Source of the DNA: Laccaria trichodermophora
Lineage: Eukaryota > Basidiomycota > Agaricomycetes > Agaricales > Hydnangiaceae
Length of the DNA: 64,000 bases
Assembly: GCA_018417955.1 (NCBI GenBank)
Contig: JACTVC010000005.1
Location: 1,612,001-1,676,000 of the forward strand
Direction of reading: 5' to 3'
Shown: positions 46,690-56,879 of the stretch, piece by piece
Position numbering within the stretch: the first letter of the stretch is position 1
Layout of the letters: the number at the start of each line of letters is the position of its first letter
Notes under the pieces: generated by a model
Databases searched by the model: none
What the model was told of the DNA's origin: nothing
What the model saw: the letters and a program-made list of their open reading frames with translations, nothing else
Translations under genes and position numbers: made by a program

Positions 46690-49600
46690 CCAGATTCCAA
46701 CATGTTCAGGAAACAGCCTTGCAATGTTTCATTCTGGTCATCAACATCTTGAGCAACATCTCTTGCACATTGTCTGAACATAACAGATGGCACTAAACTG
46801 CCTCCTGGTTTGAACAAATCTATGGTGCACACAGTCTTAGCCCCTACAGTAGCCACAAGTCCCATCACAGCAGAAGGTTTCTTAACCATGCCAAAGGACA
46901 GGTTTACAGAGAGATCAACTAGAGCAGAAGGGAAGAAACACTTCACAGAATTCCACAAGAGCCAGCCAACTTCACTTCATCACATTGCCTCAGGGGCATG
47001 GAGAATTATTATTCCTTATTGCCTATGTACAATTTATGGCTGGAATATTGTAATGAAGGGGAGGCTACCAAATTGACACAATCTCAAGTGGTATACTATG
47101 CAACCAAGCTGTTGTTATCTCAAGATGAAGTCATAGATAGGGGGGCTAATGCATCAACTCAACAGTATATGGTACATAAGCCCCTTCTCAAGCAGATTTC
47201 TCATACAGTAAATGAGCTTCAAGTTTTCATTAAACATCTGGCAGGATTGATAGACAAATGGTGTACCTACTTTCAAGTAGATCCTGAAGATTCCCTGTTA
47301 AAATTGTTGGGAGGCTTGGGAACCACTAGTCAGTTACATGTGACATGGCTCAGGCTAACTAGTCATCTGGGTGCAGCTCAAAAATTCATGTTGAAATACC
47401 AGCAGGAATATCAGCAACTTTCCATGCCATTGTCACCTGTTTCAACAATTCCAGAGATTCATAGGTACATTGTGACCTTACCAGATATTGATGATAAACT
47501 AAGGAACATTCACAGCACAATTCCTTGTCACAACAGTAAGCTCCCACCAGATGGGTGACAATGCCTAACAGAAGTGAAGGAAAAATGGGAAAGTACCATC
47601 CCAGCACCTCTGTGGTTAGCAATTTCATCCCAGAAGTCTCCATCCCCCACAACAGACATTACAGCTAGGATGAGCTACAAAGCAGTGTCCTCTTTCACAC
47701 TACCTGATAAAACAGATCCCACAGAGCTGATACAGAAAAAACAACCAATGACACCTTGGAAAGGATTGAAGGCAGTATAATTTGCTCCTCAGATTGAGAT
47801 CACAGAACCAGTTCAATTCTCTGTGCTAATGAGTAGTGGAACTCCATTTAAATCAGTGAAAGGTCTCTTTTCACTTGAGGAAGGGAATAATTCAGGACCT
47901 TTCCCTCTTGGGGGGCCCGATCAGCATATTTCAGGAGATAACTTTCTATATGGGACAGACAAGATTCCAATGTTAGCATATGTAGTCCCCAGCATGACAG
48001 TTCCAATATTGCTTGGGGAGGACTATCACCTCACATATGAGATAGCAGTTTTGAGATTGGTTTCAGAGGGATCCCACCTTCACTTCAAAGGCACCCTATT
48101 CAGTGCCTGTTGTTGGAGTCAATAGGACTGCCGATTTCAACTGTTTACAGAAGAGTGGCCACCACATGTCTTCTTTCATGAAAGCAAAGACACATAAGTG
48201 AGCCAAAGCAAAACATCAACACAAAAAACATCAGGCATGAACAGATGCTCACCTCATCAATTATTGTTAATGCCCACACAAATCTTGCAACATGGAAGTA
48301 ATTGGCCATTTCAAAGATGAAAGAGACTGGTTTGTGGAAAAGAACATGCTTTCATGTGGTAACAACAATGTACTTTTGGTGCTGAACATCCTCATATCAT
48401 CAAAGACTCCCATAGTCCCAATTGCAAATCCCTCCTCTCAGCCATGCTTCATATGGAAGGGAGAAGTCCTAGCGACCATAGTGGATCCATCACAGTACTT
48501 TGACACTCCTAAAGATGTGGAACAATGGTGTGAGGGGAAAGCAGAGGTGCTAGCAGCTATTATCACTGCTACAAGTGAGGACAATGCAGTGGAAGTGGAA
48601 GAGTATGGGCTGAAAACCATGGCTATGCCAGATCCCACCATTTATCCCTCTAGTCAAATGAAAGACTTGCTGGATGCTGGGTCTCTCTCAGATCATCTTC
48701 AGGAGAGTGCTTGGCAGATGTTGTCATCTCACAAAAGAGCATTCAGATTTGATGGCAGATTAGGTCATTACCCCAGCAGAGTTCACATACAGTTGAGTGC
48801 AAAAAGAATGAAGGTTGGTTGATTTTTCTGGTTCTTTCTAAGAATCTATTGTACCTCAAATGTATTTGTGTATTCTTTCACATCATGTAGTTGTGTTACA
48901 CTTCCCTTGGTATGGACTAATTTCAGTGAAAGCTGGAGCCTTGAGAAGGTTTTTATTCTGGAGGCCATTTTTGGCATCTGAAAAAAAAAATATGTGCTAA
49001 CTGGGGAGGTAGCCAGAACATATCTCTGGTCAACCTGAATGAGCCTATCAAAGAATTAGTTAAAAATACTGAGTGGTTATACTTGCAGAGCCTCCACAAA
49101 ATGGTCATTTTGTGCTATTTTGGTCATTTTTGGCCTGTTTTAGACAAAACAAGCCATTTTCCAAAGCCTTTACAGACCTAACTGCTTAATATTTTTGACT
49201 GATTCTTTTATAGGCTCATTCAGGTTGACCAGAGGTATGTTCTGGCTACCTCCCCAGTTAGTGCATTTTTTTTTTTCAGATGCCAAAAATGGCCTCCAGA
49301 ATAAAAACCTTCTCAAGGCTCCACCTTTCACTGAAATGAGTCCATACCAAGGGAAGTGTAACACAAATACATTTGAGGTACAATAGATTCTTAGAAAGCC
49401 AGAAAAATGAACCAACCTTCATTCTTTTTGCATTCAACTGTACAAATGGTTGACAGTCAAGTTCCTATCTTGGTACCAATGTATGGGAGCTCTCCTGCTA
49501 GATGACAGGTTATCAATGAGCAAATAGACAAGTGGTTCAAGCAAGGAGTCATTGAACCATCCAGAAGTCCATGGAGCACCCCAGTCATTATTGCCTACCA

Positions 49601-50166
49601 TCACAACAAAGCCAGATTCTGCATGGATTACCAAAAACTAAACATCATGATCATACCTGATGACTTTCCAATCCCTTGTCAATCATAGATTCTGGCTTTG
49701 CTGTTGGGGTCACAAGTGTTATCCTCTCTAGATGCTCTTTCAGGCTTCACCCAGTTGGAAATGGCCAAAGAGGATGTGGAAAAGACAGTGTTCCAAACAC
49801 ACAGAGGGTTGTTTCAGTTTTGCCAGCTGCCCTTTGGTTTGCATAATGGACCATCAATCTTTCAGCACATCATGCAAACTATCTTGGCTCCCTACCTCTG
49901 GATCTTTTGTCCAGTATACATCAACAATATAGTTGTCTATTTGAAATCATATGAGGACCACATTATTCACTTGGACAAAGTTCTTGGGCTATAGAATGAG
50001 TGGGGATCACTCTGCTGCCAACTAAATGCTACATGTTTTATGACTCAATTCTCCTGCTTGGTCACAAAGTCTGATGATTAGGCTTATTGACTCATATGGA
50101 AAAAGTCCATGCTATCACAGAACTCAATTGACCAAGCAAACTTTCAGAACTGCAAACTTTCCTGGG
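46690..50166 (+). mobile_element. Degenerate Ty3/gypsy retroelement, copy 1
   Basis: Plus-strand pol remnants in order: a gag-like stretch (46998-47558), a protease-end motif VPILLGEDYHLTYE (about 48000-48050), a linker ending AMPDPTIYPSS and FDGRLGHYPSRVHIQ (48292-48789), then, beyond the MITE insertion, PMYGSSPA, EQIDKWFKQGVIEPSRSPW, SLDALSGFTQLEMAKEDVEK, FQFCQLPFGLHNGPSIFQ and VYINNIVVY (49443-49990). The catalytic reverse-transcriptase box is YINN instead of YIDD/YVDD, and several stop codons interrupt the frames, so it is dead. RNase H and integrase are absent; homology ends abruptly near 50166 where the next element begins. No LTRs were identified. Confidence 0.82.
48790..49440. mobile_element. 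Tc1/mariner-type MITE inserted in gypsy copy 1
   Basis: 651 bp that is almost entirely one inverted repeat: arms of roughly 300 bp (48790-49095 and about 49145-49440) at high identity around a short AT-rich centre. Ends are CAGTTGAGTGCAAAAAG and its complement. It is flanked by TA on both sides (48788-48789 and 49441-49442), and joining the flanks at one TA restores the gypsy reading frame (HIQ then VDSQVPILVP). TA duplication and CAGT ends are typical of Tc1/mariner. No transposase. Confidence 0.9.
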
Positions 50167-50773
50167 AGTGGTAGCTACCACTTTTATGATAAATTTTAAA
50201 CAAATGCCTGCACAGTCATATTTAAATTTCCAAGTGTAGTTATGAAATGAAAAACTTCAGGCAATTGGAATGAAACACATTTCTTTCCCTGCCTAGCTCT
50301 ATATCTTTCTTTGCCTAGATTTATCTCTTTTGTATTTCATTGCCTACCTGGTGCTATTTCATTGCCTGCCTGGATCTATTTCATTTGTTGCCCAGGTCTA
50401 TTTCATTGCTATTTTATTGCCTGCCTAGATTTTTTCCAATGTCATTGCTATTTCATTACCTGTGGTGCATTTTTCATTACTTTGCCAGGCCTATTTCATT
50501 CCTTACCTGGCAGAATATTTCATTGCACCTGTGGTGCATTTTTCATTACTTTGCCAGGCCTATTTCATTTCTCACCCAGCAAAATATTTCATTACTTCCC
50601 TAGCCAATAATATTGCTATTTCATTGCATCTCTGGCACATTTTTTTATTACTTTGCCAGGCCTATTTCATTCCTTGCCAAGCACAATTCTTACCTGTCAG
50701 GGTCCTGATGGTCAGGAGGGTGGGCACATGACCAATTTCTAAAAATAACCAAAATCAAAGTTGTAGCCCTGCA

Positions 50774-51533
50774 CAGTGTTGTCTTGACCTGTTTGACCCT
50801 GTCAAAAAAAAGGTCAGGTCAAAGGGTCAGTCAAGAATTGACCGGGTTAGTCAAAAAAGGTCAAGGGGTCAATGTCATGCACAAGTCACGTTGACTAAGA
50901 TGACATAATGTAATTCAGGACAATGTAGTACCTTGTAGTACAACTTGTACAAGCGTCAAGACAAGCATAGCGATAATGATATTGGACACTGAAGGGGTAC
51001 TGAATATGCTAGCTCAAAGTGGGAGGGCATGAGTGCTGAAGCGCTGAAATCTCTAAGCTGTCATGCCCTCAAAGTCGCATCTGTGGAACCACTCTGACAT
51101 AAATCTCCAGACACATGCTAACAAATATTGTGTCGGTGTGTACATCCTAGCTAAGCAAGCAGCAGATCATGAAGCTTGCAGAAGGGAAGAGTGCTGGCCT
51201 GAGTCAATCCATGACAGCGCACTTGATAGCTCTTGCCGACTCTTTTTAGTATATTCCAAAGCTTCAACTGCAAACTCAGAAAAAGGGTTGGTAAGTATTC
51301 TATTGAATTTGAGGTAGCTACTTTATACTGAAGACATTTCTCATACTTTAAAACTGAGTCTACCTTGAGTCTATGTAACGAATCTCTGCAAGTAAGTATG
51401 AGGCTCTTGGCCCATGCTTTCTGTTATCCCACGAAAGCTCTTGACCCAGGTCAGTCAAGAATCTTGACTTGACCCCCCTTTTTTGACTGACCCTTTGACT
51501 GACCCAGTCAGACCTGGGTCAATGACAACACTG
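50774..51533. mobile_element. hAT-like non-autonomous element nested in the Tc1/mariner element
   Basis: 760 bp with perfect 10-bp terminal inverted repeats CAGTGTTGTC / GACAACACTG and an exact 8-bp target duplication GCCCTGCA (50766-50773 and 51534-51541). Subterminal repeats of GGTCA/TGACC type (TTGACC, GGTCAGTCAAG) cluster at both ends. 8-bp duplications and CAGTG ends fit the hAT superfamily. The interior (51063-51300) has a short open frame without a transposase motif. Confidence 0.88.
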
Positions 51534-51543
51534 GCCCTGCATT

Positions 51544-52620
51544 CTAGCTTTCTGAAATCTCCTCCAAAGCTGTGAGAACTGCAGATTTCAAAGTGTCAAT
51601 AGTGGTAGGGGGATGTGGTAAATGATGTATGATGGTTTTCAGCTTATGCCAAATGGGTTCAATAGGATTTAAGTTGGGAGAAGAGGGAGGGTGTGGGAAA
51701 AGTGGGATATGATGGTCAGTGAGCCATTTCAACATCAATTTGCTTCTGTGGCATGAGGCACCATCTTGCTGAAACTTGACATGCTTTTTCTCTTGATCCA
51801 ACTGTCTATAAAAATCCAGTAAGACTGGGCATAACACCTGTTCTTGGTAGTGCTTGGAGTTCATTTCTCCCCCTTAACCTCCTGGATACTCAAGCACAAC
51901 CAAGGGCCCTTTTCTCCCCTCAATGATACAGCCCCACACCATAACATGTACAGCTAACTGCTTGAAGGTTGGGACAAGGCATCCCTCATCAAATTCCTCA
52001 TCAGCCCTCTGTGTGACATAAACATGTCCATGGTTATCACCTAGGTGTAATCATGGCATGATTACTACAGTTTCCATACTGTATCATATATAGGATGCAC
52101 TGGCTGAGAATATAACTTCTCAGGTATTCTGCCTTTTGGCTTAGGTGGTCCTTTGTGCATTCTAGGGACTGCTTACACCAGGTACACATAGCACTCATCT
52201 GAGAAAATGGCCCTCCAATAGTTTTGTCAAGTAAATGGCTTATTAATCCTGGCCCAGTTCAATTGAGCATGTCTATGCATGCATGTGAGGTAGGAAACTC
52301 AATGTGCCACTCACTGATGGTAACTGTGTTGTGCCAGGACATTGCAGACAGTGCTGACAGAAACATGTGCTGAAATCTGGTTGGTGATGACTTGGAAGGG
52401 CACTTGACATTGCTTCAATGCAGTTTGAAGAATCTGGCCTTTGTCATGGTCATTTAGTTTCTGGGGATGACCTGGACAAGGCTTATTGGAGGTGGAACCT
52501 GTTTTTGGTACCATTTGATGATGTGTGTGGATTGACATTATCATCATGGCCAGCCTGAGCTGCATTCCCTGTCTTGAGGGCATGTCCAACAATGTGGTTT
52601 TTTGTCAGGGTGTCAACTTC
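51544..52620 (-). pseudogene. Tc1-type transposase remnant
   Basis: The N-terminal fragment (52592-52311) includes helix-turn-helix-like sequence with KLNDHDKGQILQTAL and VSVSTVCNVL. The C-terminal fragment (51864-51544) has the DDE-type end: VKFQQDGASCHRS with the second catalytic Asp, and PPSSPNLNPIEPIWHKLK with the final acidic residue. Between them frames are interrupted by stops near 52040-52090, so no complete enzyme is made. It is the source of this element's Tc1/mariner assignment. The hAT-like insertion lies just downstream of its stop. Confidence 0.8.
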
Positions 52621-52993
52621 ATGTCATTTGGTGTTGTGTAGAGTCATCAGTGAGGTAGTAGAGATACTGGGGGTAGTGTAATAAGACAAATTGAGATCAG
52701 TGTGACTGTGTTATTATTATATAAGTGACATCACTTTTTGTGACAATGAGTAAAGAAATAGACCTGGGCAACAAATGAAATAGATCCAGGCAGGCAATGA
52801 AATAGCACCAGGTAGGCAATGAAATACAAAAAAGATAAATCTAGGCAAAGAAAGATATAGAGCTAGGCAGGGAAAGAAATGCATTTCATTCCAATTGCCT
52901 GAAGTTTTTTTATTTCATAACTATACTTGGAAATTTAAATATGACTGTGCAGGCATTTGTTTAAAATTTATCATAAAAGTGGTAGCTACCACT

Positions 52994-53073
52994 CAGAAAG
53001 TATGGATTCCATCTGGGGGAAGTATGGAATCCATCTAGTCCATATGGAATAACCTGGGGAGGGTAAAGTACTG
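52994..53073. mobile_element. Right-end fragment of an element related to the 53268 and 54605 elements
   Basis: Ends in GGGGAGGGTAAAGTACTG, the complement of the CAGTACTTTACC terminus of the elements starting at 53268 and 63327, and contains repeated ATGGATTCCAT/ATGGAATCCAT palindromes. Its left part is missing or displaced by the Tc1/mariner element. Confidence 0.6.
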
Positions 53074-53539
53074 ACCTTATAGGGCACACTAAAGTCCTAG
53101 GATATGTTAAGACATGTTTGTATACTCAAGCTGTTGATGGCATGTGGATTTGCTTTGAGCTGGAGGCATATGTGGTTCAAGGGATGAAAGTTCCCTTACT
53201 GTTGGGAGAAGATTTCCAAATGGCTTACAAACTACATGTAAAATGGTATGCCACTGGACATTGCAAAGCAGTACTTTACCATCCCCCACATAATCCACAT
53301 GGATTCCACTGGAATCCAGTGGACTTCACTACATACTGGCAATATCCACAAATCTGGACTCCACTGGACTCCCAGCACAAAACTGGACTCCACTGGACTC
53401 TCCCAACACAAAACTGGACTGGACTGGACTGCCACAGACCTAAGTTAATCCAGAATTCCTGAACTTAGACTTCAAAACAAAAAATAAAATTGAAGTATAT
53501 TTATTAATTAAATTAATTAAATTTACATAGATTCTATAT

Positions 53540-54500
53540 TACAGAGGGGGGAGGGAGGGGGAAGGGAAAGGGAAAGGGAGGGGGAAGAGAGGAATGAATA
53601 GAGGGAGGAGGGAGCAAGGAAGGGGGAAGGAAAGGGAGGGGGGAGAGAGGAGCAAGGAAAGGGGGAGGGGGGAAAGGGGGAGAGAGTGAAGGGGGGAGAG
53701 AGTGAAGGGGGGAGGGAGGGGAGGGAAGTGGGAGTGGTGAAGAGAGGAGGTAGTGATGGGGGGAGAGAGTGGAGGGGAAGGGTGATGCTACTGGGCCCTT
53801 GTTGCTGTTCAGCGCTGGCAGGCCCTCATCATTTTTTGGGTGTGGTAGGGGCGGTGTTTTCATCGGTGCTCATTCGTTGTTGTTGTTGTGTGTTGTCATC
53901 CCAGCGTGTAGTCATTGTCATTGTCATCACATGTCATCATTGTTGTGGTCATGTGTTATCGTCCTGGCATGTAGTTGTCGTCGTCATTGTGTGTCATCAT
54001 CCTTATGTGTCATTGTCATTGTGTGTTGTTGTCCTCGCATGTTGTTGTCCTCGCATGTCATTGTCCTTGTGTGTCATTGTTGTCATTGTGTGTTGTCATC
54101 TTCATGTGTTGTCATTCTTGTGTGTCATTGGCCTCCTTGTATGTTGTTTTTGTTGTTGCGTGCCACTGGCGCCTGTTGTGGTGAGAATGGGGCATTGGGG
54201 TGGTGGGGCAGACATACCCTTGGCCCATGACATTAACATGTCATGGGTGCCGTCCCTCATTCTTGGCCTGTCCTTCCACATTGGTGTGGGCATGGGTGTT
54301 GTTGGCGTGGGCATGGGCGGTGTTGGCATGGGCGGCATTGACATGGGTGGCATTGATGTGGGCAGCATTGATGTGGGCGGCATTGGTGTGGGCGGCATTG
54401 GTGTGGGTGGCGTTGGCATGGGCAGTGGTAGAGGTGGTGGTGGTGGAAGGGAATGGGATGGTCACAGAAGTGTGACCATGCTGCAAACAGGAGACATGAT
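53540..54500. repeat. Purine tract (53540-53780) followed by G/T-rich CATTG/GGCATTG repeats
   Basis: About 240 bp of almost pure A/G (GGGGGAGG, AAGGGAAAGG), then short repeats of GTCATTGT/GTGTGTCATTG type and later GGGCGGCATTG. The same succession recurs at 63530-64000 inside the sibling element, so it is a conserved internal module of this family rather than an accidental microsatellite. Confidence 0.8.
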
Positions 54501-55439
54501 GATATGGCACACCCTCAAGTAAGTCACATGACCTCACCCTGCAGACTGAACAAAATCATAAATCCTTATTGCAGCTATCACTGACCCACACTATATGTAA
54601 ATTAGAGGTCTTTACACTGCCACTGCTTTTCCGAGCGGACTCCGGCCGGACTCCGTTGGACTGAGGGTATCCAGAACAGGTATTTTTTTGCTTTACCACT
54701 GCAGCAATTTTTCCGGGGATTTTCCGATGCTTTTCCGAGCATTTCTGGTCGGACCTCCAAGTCCGTCGGACTTTTCCGTCGGACTTCCGATGGACTCACA
54801 GCAAACTAGCAGCCAGTCCACTGGATTCCAGTGGACAGATCCAACGGCAGTCCAACGGAATTCCAGCGGACAAATCCAACGGAAGTCCAACGGAATTCCA
54901 GCGGACACAGCCGATGGAAGTCCAACGGACTGGGCTTGTTATTAGTATTATTAATGAAAAAGAAAGTTATTAACAATTAATCAAGTAACTACATAGTAAA
55001 CTTTGAATGTCGTGGACAAGACTTACATTGCCATAGCTGCATACAGTGCCGATCATTGGGATTCTGTATTTTGTTCAGCTGGCGGGGTGAGCATTTCAAA
55101 TATCTACCCCAAATGTACGTTCAAAAGTCACGTGGCTCATTCATTTGATGAATCCGCCACCCAACACAATTTTTTCCCACCCTTCCTTTTCTCCCCCCAC
55201 CACCTCCTGCACCCCTCAACCTCTCGACATCGTCTAGCCGCGTCGTTTCGGTAGTGAACGACGTTTGTGGGTCCCACAGGTAAGCCTCTCGCCCCTCTTT
55301 ATGTCTAATTGGCCACTGACGCCTCCAAAAGCAGGTTGTAACCCTGTGGGGCCCACGGTATGTCTCCCCCCCTCAATTACAGCCCCAATTGACCGATTCA
55401 ACAGCACTGCAGCCCGCCGCTGGTTCACGTACGGCATCC

Positions 55440-56600
55440 TGGAACCATTCCACCCCCCTTTCCCATTCGTTTTGCCCACAGCGCTGAACCCACGTCATTT
55501 CACGCCCAACGCCCACCCACCCAAGCACACCCGCCCATCGCATTTCGCACCCACATGCTTTTCTGTTCCCATTCCCATACGTTTTGCTGACAGCGCCCAT
55601 TCCCCATCGTTTCACGCCCACCCAGTGCCCCAAACGCTTTTCCTTCCCCTTTCCCATCTGTTTTGCTAATAGCGCCCACCCCCCATTGTTTTGCGGCCAA
55701 CGCCCACCCACTCGAGCACCCCGCTCATGGCATTTTGCACCCCATCGCTTTCTGTCCCCGTTCCCATTCGTTTCGCTCACAGCGCCCACTCCCCGTCATT
55801 TTGCACCCACCCAGCCCCCCAAACACTTTTCCTTCCCCTTTCCCATCCGTTTTACTAATAGTGCCCCCCCCGTTGTTTTGCGGCCAACGCCCATCCACTC
55901 GAGCACCCCGCTCATGGCGTTTCGCACCCCATCGCTTTTTTGTCCCCCTTCCCATTCGTTTTGCTGACAGTGCCCACTCCCCGTCGTTTTGCGCCCACCC
56001 AGCCCCCAAAACGCTTTTCCTTCCCCTTTCCCATCCGTTTTACTAATAGCGCCCCCCCCGTTGTTTTGCGGCCAACGCCCATCCACTCGAGCACCCCGCT
56101 CATGGCGTTTCGCACCCCATCGCTTTTTTGTCCCCCTTCCCATTCGTTTTGCTGACAGTGCCCACTCCCCGTTGTTTTGCGCCCACCCAGCCCCCAAAAC
56201 GCTTTTCCTTCCCCTTTCCCATCCGTTTTACTAATAGCGCCCACCCCCCCCGTTGTTTTGCGGCCAACGCCCACCCACTCGAGCACCCCGCTCATGGCGT
56301 TTCACACCCCATCGCTTTTCTGTCCCTGTTTCCCATTCGTTTTGCTCACAGCGCCCACTCCCCGTTGTTTCACGCACAGCCCCCAAACCCTTTTCTGTCC
56401 CCGCCCCCATCCCATTTTGCTCACGGCGCCCACTCCCCATCGTTTCGCACCCAACGCCCACCCCACTTCGACACCCCGCCCATGTCGTTTTGCACCCACA
56501 CGCTCTTCTGTCCCTGTTCCCACCCATTTTGCTAATAGCGCGCATTTCACGCCCAACGCCCTTCATGCCCAACATCGTTTCGCAAACACACCTGCTTCCA
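55440..56600. repeat. Minisatellite with a higher-order unit of about 188 bp
   Basis: The landmark CCGCTCATGG recurs at 55721, 55908, 56096 and 56288 (spacing 187, 188, 192). Each unit contains shorter repeats such as CATTCGTTTTGCT, CAGCGCCCACTCCCC and CGCACCCCATCGCTTTT. Units centred at 55908 and 56096 are almost identical. Strongly C-rich on the plus strand. Long frames in all phases are by-products and are not called as genes. It lies between the left terminus and the accessory gene of the transposon. Confidence 0.9.
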
Positions 56601-56879
56601 CTTCCCTCCTGTATCGTTTCGTGCCCCACCTTACGTACACATGCCCTTTTAGTAGGAGAGTTACATACATCTGGTAGATAGTTTCTTTCGTATGTGTACA
56701 TAGTTTGTATTTTCGCAAGTAAAAATTTCTTTGCAACTTGGACTTATGATTTTTTTGTGAACTTTGAAGTGGTGAGAAATGCTTATGTAATGACAAGTGG
56801 ACTTGACAAGTTCCTTGTTTCTTATCTCTTCCTTCATCCACCACCATCTAAGAACATCTGAGTTAACTCCTTGCTTACT

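Larger units (their letters stand above)
50167..52993. mobile_element. Tc1/mariner element with about 240-bp inverted repeats
   Basis: Left arm 50167-about 50405 and right arm about 52756-52993 are inverted copies at high identity; both end in the palindrome AGTGGTAGCTACCACT, so the exact terminus and TA duplication cannot be fixed. Subterminal regions are rich in ATTTCATTGCCTGCC-like motifs. Inside is a minus-strand, broken Tc1-type transposase and a hAT-like insertion at 50774-51533. Left flank is gypsy reverse-transcriptase; right flank is the end of another element, so the two sides did not form one empty site. Confidence 0.8.

Noticed and set aside
53534..54540. Pro/Leu-rich and Val/Cys-rich frames
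   Set aside because: Translations of the purine tract and the CATTG repeat, not proteins.
55265..56700. Many overlapping open frames on both strands
   Set aside because: They arise from the C-rich minisatellite; all phases are open and translations are low-complexity.
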